DNA from: Bradyrhizobium arachidis
Lineage (GTDB): Bacteria; Pseudomonadota; Alphaproteobacteria; Rhizobiales; Xanthobacteraceae
Direction: 5' to 3'
DNA: 64,000 bases
NCBI RefSeq assembly: GCF_024758505.1
Contig: NZ_CP077970.1
Location: forward strand, 7,130,001-7,194,000
The notes under the pieces were generated by a model, which did not search any database, was not told where the DNA came from, and saw only the letters and a program-made list of their open reading frames with translations. Made by a program: the position numbers and the translations under genes. Positions 57,629 to 64,000 of the stretch are shown piece after piece; within the stretch, counting starts at the first letter, position 1; the number at the start of each line of letters is the position of its first letter.

Positions 57629-57841
57629 TCACGCCGCCGCGTTGCCTTCCCACTGCGCTGCGGCGGCCTTGTCGTCGGCGCGTTCCGCATTGCAGGCGTC
57701 GAAATGCGCCTTGAGTTCCGTTTCGGCGAGATGTTCGAAATGCTCGGCCTGGCCGAGGAGATCCCAGCTCTGCAGCGGGCGGTAGGCCGCCTGCTGACGG
57801 CAGAGGGACGCCAGTGCCCGGTAACGACGGACGTTCTCCAT
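57629..57841 (-). CDS. Small conserved-type hypothetical protein (70 aa)
   Basis: A 70-residue helical protein (MENVRRYRALASLCRQQAAY, then LLGQAEHFEHLAETELKAHF and an Ala/Glu-rich tail with DACNAERADDKAAAAQWEG). The YR..ASLCRQQA...P......LL.QAE..EHLAE pattern resembles the 65-residue protein at 39851, and is a common Bradyrhizobiaceae short family of unknown function. GGGAGA lies at a good distance before the ATG at 57841. It converges with the DAO-type gene, 13 bp apart. Confidence 0.74.
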   Translation of the reverse strand: MENVRRYRALASLCRQQAAYRPLQSWDLLGQAEHFEHLAETELKAHFDACNAERADDKAAAAQWEGNAAA

Positions 57842-58212
57842 GAGAATCTCCCTCCCACTCATGTCCGGCTTATTCCTCCGGATTACGTCAGGGACATTGC
57901 GGTTGTGCGAAACATTTGCTGCGCACGCCTGCTGTTTCGGCTGACGGTTAACATGAACATCAGCGAAGCCGCTTTGCTTTGCGTCAAACCCGCGAAAGTT
58001 TACGCAGCGCGGACTCAATGCCGATGGAGCGACAAAGGTTGCGCTGTGTGGCGCAGGTCACAGCCCGATCACGTGTCCCGGCGTATATGTTTCCGCGTAT
58101 GGCCGCAAACAAGGTAACGGCGGTACACATGGGTCGCCGCATCAGCGGAAGCCCGACTACTCACCGAGCCGCTAGGCGATCGACCGGCGGCTCTTTCGTT
58201 TTGCGCAATGGG
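57842..58212. other. Intergenic region with no supported gene
   Basis: A 371-bp gap between the 70-residue gene start and the 3' end of the GGDEF/EAL pseudogene. Short frames on both strands lack ribosome-binding sites or look like compositional shadows. No repeat copy, EcfG site or hairpin terminator was recognised. Confidence 0.45.
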
Positions 58213-60065
58213 TCAGCCGTAGCGACGGTGTTCCACGGTCGCGCCGATGACATCCAGATACCGTTCGATCAGATCGGGACGGCCAACGAGATAACCCTGC
58301 ATCTCCTCGCAGGCTTCGCGGGCAAGGAACGCCCGCTGGGCCTCCGTCTCCACGCCTTCCGCCACCACGGGAATGTTGAGCGCGTGGGCAAGCCCGAGCA
58401 CTGCGCGCACGATCTCCGTCGACTGCGGCGTACTTTCGAGATTTGAGATGAAGCTGCGGTCGATCTTGATCTTGTCGAACGGAAACGACTGGAGGTAGGA
58501 CAGCGAGGAATAGCCGGTGCCGAAATCGTCCATGGCGATGCGGATACCGAGCGCCTTCAGCCGTCGCAGCAGGTTGAGCGCGCCGGTGAAATCGCCGATC
58601 AGCACCCCTTCCGTGATCTCGACCTCGAGCCGCGTCGGAGCAAGACCGGTCTCCATCAGGATCTGGTGGATCGTGCCCTGGAGATCGCCGGCCTGGAACT
58701 GACACGGCGACAAATTGACCGCGACCTGAAGAGGCCTCGGCCAGGAGGCCGCCTCCCGGCAGGCCTCGCGCAGCACCCATTCGCCGATCGGGATGATCGA
58801 ACCCGCTTCCTCGGCCAGCGGGATAAACTGGTCCGGCGGCACGAAGCCGCGCGTTGGATGCTGCCAGCGCAGAAGCGCCTCGAAGCCGACGATCTCGCCG
58901 TCCATCTTCGCCTGCGGCTGGAAGTGGGCCATGAACTGGTTCTGCTCCAGCGCCTGCCGCAGGTCGTGCTGCAGCAGCCGGCGATCGCGCAGCTCCTGGT
59001 CCATCTCGGTTTCGAAGAAGCGCACCGTGCCCCTGCCCTCGCGCTTGGCGCGGTAGAGCGCGGAGTCGGCGTTGGCGAGCAAGGTGCCGGCATCGAAGCC
59101 ATCGTGCGGGTAGAGCGCGATTCCGACGCTCAGGCCGACATGAAGCAGATAGTCGTCGATTTCGAGTTGCCGATCGTCTCGACCAGCCGTTCGGCCAGCG
59201 CAAGCACCTCGTCGCGCGAAACATCATCGTCCATCAGGATCATGAACTCGTCGCCGCCAATGCGGGCGACGAAGGCGCCGTCCGCCTCGGCTCTGAGCCG
59301 GTCGCCCGCGGCGCGCATCAGCATATCGCCGACGGGATGGCCGAATACGTCGTTGACTTCCTTGAAGCGGTCGAGATCGAGGCTGAGCACGGCGAAGCTG
59401 GTACACGCGTCCTGCGCCCGCGTCAGCCGCTCGGCCAAGGCCTCATTGAAGGCGCTGCGGTTGGGCAGATCGGTCAGCGCATCGTGATGCGCGAGATGGC
59501 TGATCCGCGCCTGGTTGGCGATCCGCTCGGTGACGTCCTCGATCACGCCGACCAGATATTGCGGGGCGCCTGCGGCATCCGTGATCAGTAACTTGCGCGA
59601 ATTGACCACCCGGTCGTGGCCCTTGACGCCGACCTCGAGCAGATGGTCCTCGAGAAACATCGGCGCGCCACCATCGACCACGCGACGGTCCTGCTCGGTG
59701 ACGACGCGGGCAACGTCTTCGGGAAAGATCTCCTCCGGCGTCCTGCCGAGCATCTGCTCGCGCGGCAGGCCGTAATATTCTTCGCCGGCACGATTGAGCA
59801 GGATGTATCGCGAGTCCCTCGCGTCCTTGGCGAATACCGCGATCGGGATGTTCTCGATGATGGTGTCGAGGAATTCGCGGGTGCGCAGCAGATCCTGTTC
59901 CGCCCGATCGTGCGTCTGCGCGAGTTCTTCGCTCATGCGCCGCTGGCTGCGGTCGTTCTCCTCATAGGCCGCATTGACGAGCTCGCCGAGCCTGTCCAGG
60001 TCGATCTGACCGGTGTCGTCGACGGATAACCGCAATTGTTCGGCGAGAAGACGATGCATGCTCAC
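58213..60065 (-). pseudogene. PAS-GGDEF-EAL cyclic-di-GMP protein, frameshifted within GGDEF
   Basis: The 5' frame (60065-59130) encodes a helical N-terminus, a PAS domain (about 65-195; ENIPIAVFAKDARDSRYILL) and the first part of a GGDEF domain with an intact ARIGGDEFMILMDDD active site. At about 59165-59170 the frame shifts; a one-base addition (AAC-TTC-GAA for AACTCGAA) restores FEIDDYLLHVGLSVGIALYP, then ALYRAKREGRG and a full EAL domain (GFEALLRWQHP, then IAMDDFGTGYSSLSYLQSF and VAEGVE). The intact protein would be about 617 residues, with possible diguanylate cyclase and phosphodiesterase activity. As sequenced it would end early. The GTG at 60065 has GGAG at 8 nt. Confidence 0.82.
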
Positions 60066-60281
60066 ACCGCCGTCTCCGGCGAGCAGCGTGCATTCCGGTC
60101 ATGACCTTGAATTGGCATCCCACGCCTCTCGGCTTTCCAGCGGCAGATTGAAGCGCGGTGCATTGCACGCACGTTAATCTGCACTCTGGAATCCGGGCTT
60201 TGGTTACCCCGGACCCGAAGGCGACTGCCACTTTCTAGGCATTCTCCGTAGAACCACGGAGCGATGAGACCGCCCTTCGGG

Positions 60282-61016
60282 CTAACGGACGAGCTCGCCC
60301 TCGTCAGCACGCGTTGTCGCCGAACTATAGTTCCGCGTTGGAACACGGCCTCCCTCTGCCGCGACACGGATCGCGGCGATATTGTTGGCGTAGTCGGCAC
60401 TGCTGTTGCCGCGGAACACGGCGGAGCCCGCGACCAGCGTATCGGCACCGGCCGCGGCAACGATCGCCGCATTGTCGCGGGTGACGCCGCCATCGACCTC
60501 GAGCCGGATCGGTCGATCGCCGATCATGGCACGGATGCGCTGGATCTTCTCGATCTGCGATCCCAGAAAGGACTGGCCGCCAAAACCGGGATTGACGGTC
60601 ATGACGAGAATCAGATCGACGCGGTCGAGCACATAGTCGAGCGCGCTCTCCGGCGTTGCCGGACACAGGCTGACGCCGGCCTTCTTGCCGAGCGCGCGGA
60701 TCGCCTGCAGCGAGCGATCGAGATGCGGCCCCGCTTCGGCATGCACGGTGATGATGTCGGCACCGGCTTTTGCAAAGGCTTCGAGATAGGGATCGACCGG
60801 CGCGATCATCAGGTGGACATCGAATGTCTTCGTGGTGAAGGGCCTGACAGCCTTGATCACGTCGGCGCCAAAACTGATGTTCGGCACAAAGTGGCCATCC
60901 ATCACGTCGCAATGGATCCAGTCTGCACCGGCGGCGTCGATTGCGGCGATCTCCTCGCCGAGCCGGGCAAAGTTTGCGGCCAGGATCGAGGGCGCAATCA
61001 CGATCTCCTTGGTCAT
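60282..61016 (-). CDS. rpe: Ribulose-phosphate 3-epimerase (cbbE-type)
   Basis: A 244-residue epimerase interconverting ribulose-5-phosphate and xylulose-5-phosphate in the Calvin and pentose-phosphate cycles. Signatures: [39 protein letters not shown] (catalytic Asp and metal His), [26 protein letters not shown] and [19 protein letters not shown]. Its ATG overlaps the cbbX stop (ATGA), so it is translated with the RuBisCO genes, and the Calvin role is favoured. It is the last visible gene of the operon. Confidence 0.96.
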   Translation of the reverse strand: MTKEIVIAPSILAANFARLGEEIAAIDAAGADWIHCDVMDGHFVPNISFGADVIKAVRPFTTKTFDVHLMIAPVDPYLEAFAKAGADIITVHAEAGPHLDRSLQAIRALGKKAGVSLCPATPESALDYVLDRVDLILVMTVNPGFGGQSFLGSQIEKIQRIRAMIGDRPIRLEVDGGVTRDNAAIVAAAGADTLVAGSAVFRGNSSADYANNIAAIRVAAEGGRVPTRNYSSATTRADEGELVR

Positions 61017-61948
61017 GGTTTTGATCCCCTCATTGCATCTGCCCCGCCGGCGAACACGCGGCTCGCCAGCACGTCAGCGGATTCGATGGTCTCGAGATCG
61101 GCGACATCGAGCATGCGGTCGAGATCGGATACCAGGCGATCGGCCTGCCGCAGCCGGATGCGATCGACCGCGTTGCGGATCGAGCGCGCATTGGAAAAGA
61201 ACGGCTGCGTCCGGCGCAGCGCGATGTATCTTTCAAACGCTTCGCGCGCCTGGCTCGAGAAACGATAGCCGCACTCCCTCAGCATCAGTTCCGAGATGAA
61301 CAGCAGCTCGGCTTCCGAATAATCGGGGAATTCGATGTGGTGGGCGATGCGCGAGCGGAAGCCGGGATTGGAGGCAAAGAAGCTCGTCATCCGCTCGCCA
61401 TAGCCGGCGAGGATGACGACGAGGTCCTCGCGCTGGTTCTCCATGACCTGAAGCAGGATCTCGATCGCCTCCTGGCCGTAGTCGCGCTCGTTGTCGGGCC
61501 GGTGCAGGTAGTAGGCCTCGTCGATGAACAGCACGCCGCCCATCGCCTTCTTCAATATCTCCTTCGTCTTCGGCGCGGTGTGACCGATATATTGCCCAAC
61601 GAGATCGTCGCGCGTCACCGAGATCACCTGCCCGCGCCGCACGAAGCCGAGCCCGTGCAGGATCTTTGCCATGCGGAGCGCAACTGTGGTTTTGCCGGTG
61701 CCGGGATTGCCGGTGAAGGACATGTGCAGCGTCGGCGGTGCGGAGACGAGGCCCGCCCGCTGCCGGATGCGCTCGATCAGCAGCAGCGACGCGATCTGGC
61801 GTACCCGGCTCTTCACCGGTTTGAGCCCGATCAGCTCCTGCTCGAGCTGTTGCAGTGTCTCGGTAATCCCGGCGGCCTCGGCCTCCTTGCGCAGGTCGAA
61901 GGCGGTTTCGCTGGTTTCGGTCGACGTCGCGTGGGGCACATCAAGCAT
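61013..61948 (-). CDS. cbbX: Red-type RuBisCO activase CbbX
   Basis: A 311-residue AAA+ ATPase that remodels sugar-phosphate-inhibited form IC RuBisCO by pulling on the C-terminus of the large subunit. Walker A is [19 protein letters not shown] (Lys86), Walker B is [17 protein letters not shown], sensor and Arg-finger region is [19 protein letters not shown], and the C-terminal small domain is visible ([20 protein letters not shown]). The N-terminal helical region ([20 protein letters not shown]) is typical. The gene follows cbbS by 104 bp and overlaps rpe. Confidence 0.97.
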   Translation of the reverse strand: MLDVPHATSTETSETAFDLRKEAEAAGITETLQQLEQELIGLKPVKSRVRQIASLLLIERIRQRAGLVSAPPTLHMSFTGNPGTGKTTVALRMAKILHGLGFVRRGQVISVTRDDLVGQYIGHTAPKTKEILKKAMGGVLFIDEAYYLHRPDNERDYGQEAIEILLQVMENQREDLVVILAGYGERMTSFFASNPGFRSRIAHHIEFPDYSEAELLFISELMLRECGYRFSSQAREAFERYIALRRTQPFFSNARSIRNAVDRIRLRQADRLVSDLDRMLDVADLETIESADVLASRVFAGGADAMRGSKP

Positions 61949-62052
61949 GGGCCGTCCCTGAGAAAAAGGCTTCGCCGCGGAGGGAGGCGGCGAAGCAGTG
62001 GTCCGCCAAGGATGCGGAGCTGGGAGAGCTCCGCGCGGAGAACGGGCATGCG

Positions 62053-62460
62053 CTACGGCGCAGCCGGTGCGGTCTGCTTGCGCACCGTGGTGTAGCGGAT
62101 GGCGCGGCCGGCAACCTCCTGCCGGACCAGCTCGAACTCGGCCTCACGCGGCGGCCGGTTGACCAGGAAGGAGATCCGCACCGACTCCCAGCCATGGCTG
62201 GAGTCGAAACCGCTGATGCGGATGTATTTGTCGCCATAGACCCTGCGGCATTCGGCGAGCTCCATCATGACGCCGGCGGCATCCTGGAGATCGAACATCG
62301 GCAGGCCCCACATCTCCCAATAGGTGTTGCGGGGATGCGGATCGTCGGTGAACTCGATATTCACCGCCCAGTTGTTGGCCAGACAGTACTGCACCTGCCT
62401 GGTGATCTGCTCGTCGGTGAGATCGGGCAGGAAGGAAAAGCAGCCTTGTGTGAGTTTCAT
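62053..62460 (-). CDS. cbbS: RuBisCO small subunit (form IC)
   Basis: A 135-residue small subunit: [20 protein letters not shown], then [20 protein letters not shown] and [20 protein letters not shown], and a C-terminal extension ([20 protein letters not shown]) characteristic of red-type small subunits, where the extra beta-hairpins line the central pore. It assembles with CbbL as L8S8. It lies 11 bp downstream of cbbL and is translated with it. Confidence 0.97.
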   Translation of the reverse strand: MKLTQGCFSFLPDLTDEQITRQVQYCLANNWAVNIEFTDDPHPRNTYWEMWGLPMFDLQDAAGVMMELAECRRVYGDKYIRISGFDSSHGWESVRISFLVNRPPREAEFELVRQEVAGRAIRYTTVRKQTAPAAP

Positions 62461-62471
62461 GTTGCGTCTCC

Positions 62472-64000
<1,529 letters not shown>

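Overview
The window is chromosomal DNA of a high-GC alphaproteobacterium, most likely Bradyrhizobium or a close relative. The indications are a red-type (form IC) RuBisCO operon in the order cbbL-cbbS-cbbX-rpe, dispersed GTCATTCCGG palindromic elements of the kind scattered through these genomes, many small conserved Bradyrhizobiaceae-type proteins, and promoters matching the alphaproteobacterial general-stress sigma factor EcfG (GGAAC-N16/17-CGTT). No tRNA, rRNA, insertion sequence, prophage or CRISPR array was seen.

Layout. 1-13 kb is housekeeping: a partial winged-helix/TolB-like regulator, a class III adenylate cyclase, aroC, a histidine phosphatase, fabI, an ECF sigma/anti-sigma pair, a DnaJ-type chaperone, pdxH, an SDR and a CorA transporter. 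12-25 kb holds envelope enzymes (L,D-transpeptidase, extensin-like protein), an acyl-CoA ligase, a DUF1499 protein, a metallo-hydrolase, glutaryl-CoA dehydrogenase, a RibB protein with a degenerate RibA domain, a KefB-type antiporter, an aminotransferase and a homoprotocatechuate-type dioxygenase beside a short XRE regulator. 25-36 kb has small exported proteins, a frameshifted PhoD-type phosphatase gene, and a tight four-gene operon for exported proteins: flavin amine oxidase, cytochrome c, RidA and M20 peptidase. A nitronate monooxygenase and an SDR lacking the catalytic Tyr follow.

36-50.5 kb is the most distinctive region. Many small stress-type genes (PRC-barrel, PAP2/DUF3147, RHH, DUF3072, DUF6496 and others) surround a 2096-residue soluble hybrid histidine kinase. 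That kinase carries eleven head-to-tail 92-residue HAMP units with an exact 276-bp period, followed by GAF, histidine kinase and three receiver domains. A receiver-PAS-HWE kinase gene follows directly. Eleven EcfG-like promoters sit upstream of genes in this stretch, one of them in front of the giant kinase; a twelfth lies at 25.9 kb. I read the region as a general-stress-response island containing both sensors and output genes.

50.5-64 kb contains a DegP/HtrA protease, a universal stress protein, an amino-acid uptake/oxidation cluster (binding protein, FCD-type GntR regulator, DAO-type oxidase, flavodoxin-fold oxidoreductase), a frameshifted PAS-GGDEF-EAL gene and the Calvin-cycle operon, which runs off the right edge. 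Start sites were adjusted from ribosome-binding sites and family alignments recalled from memory; functions are family-level unless stated.
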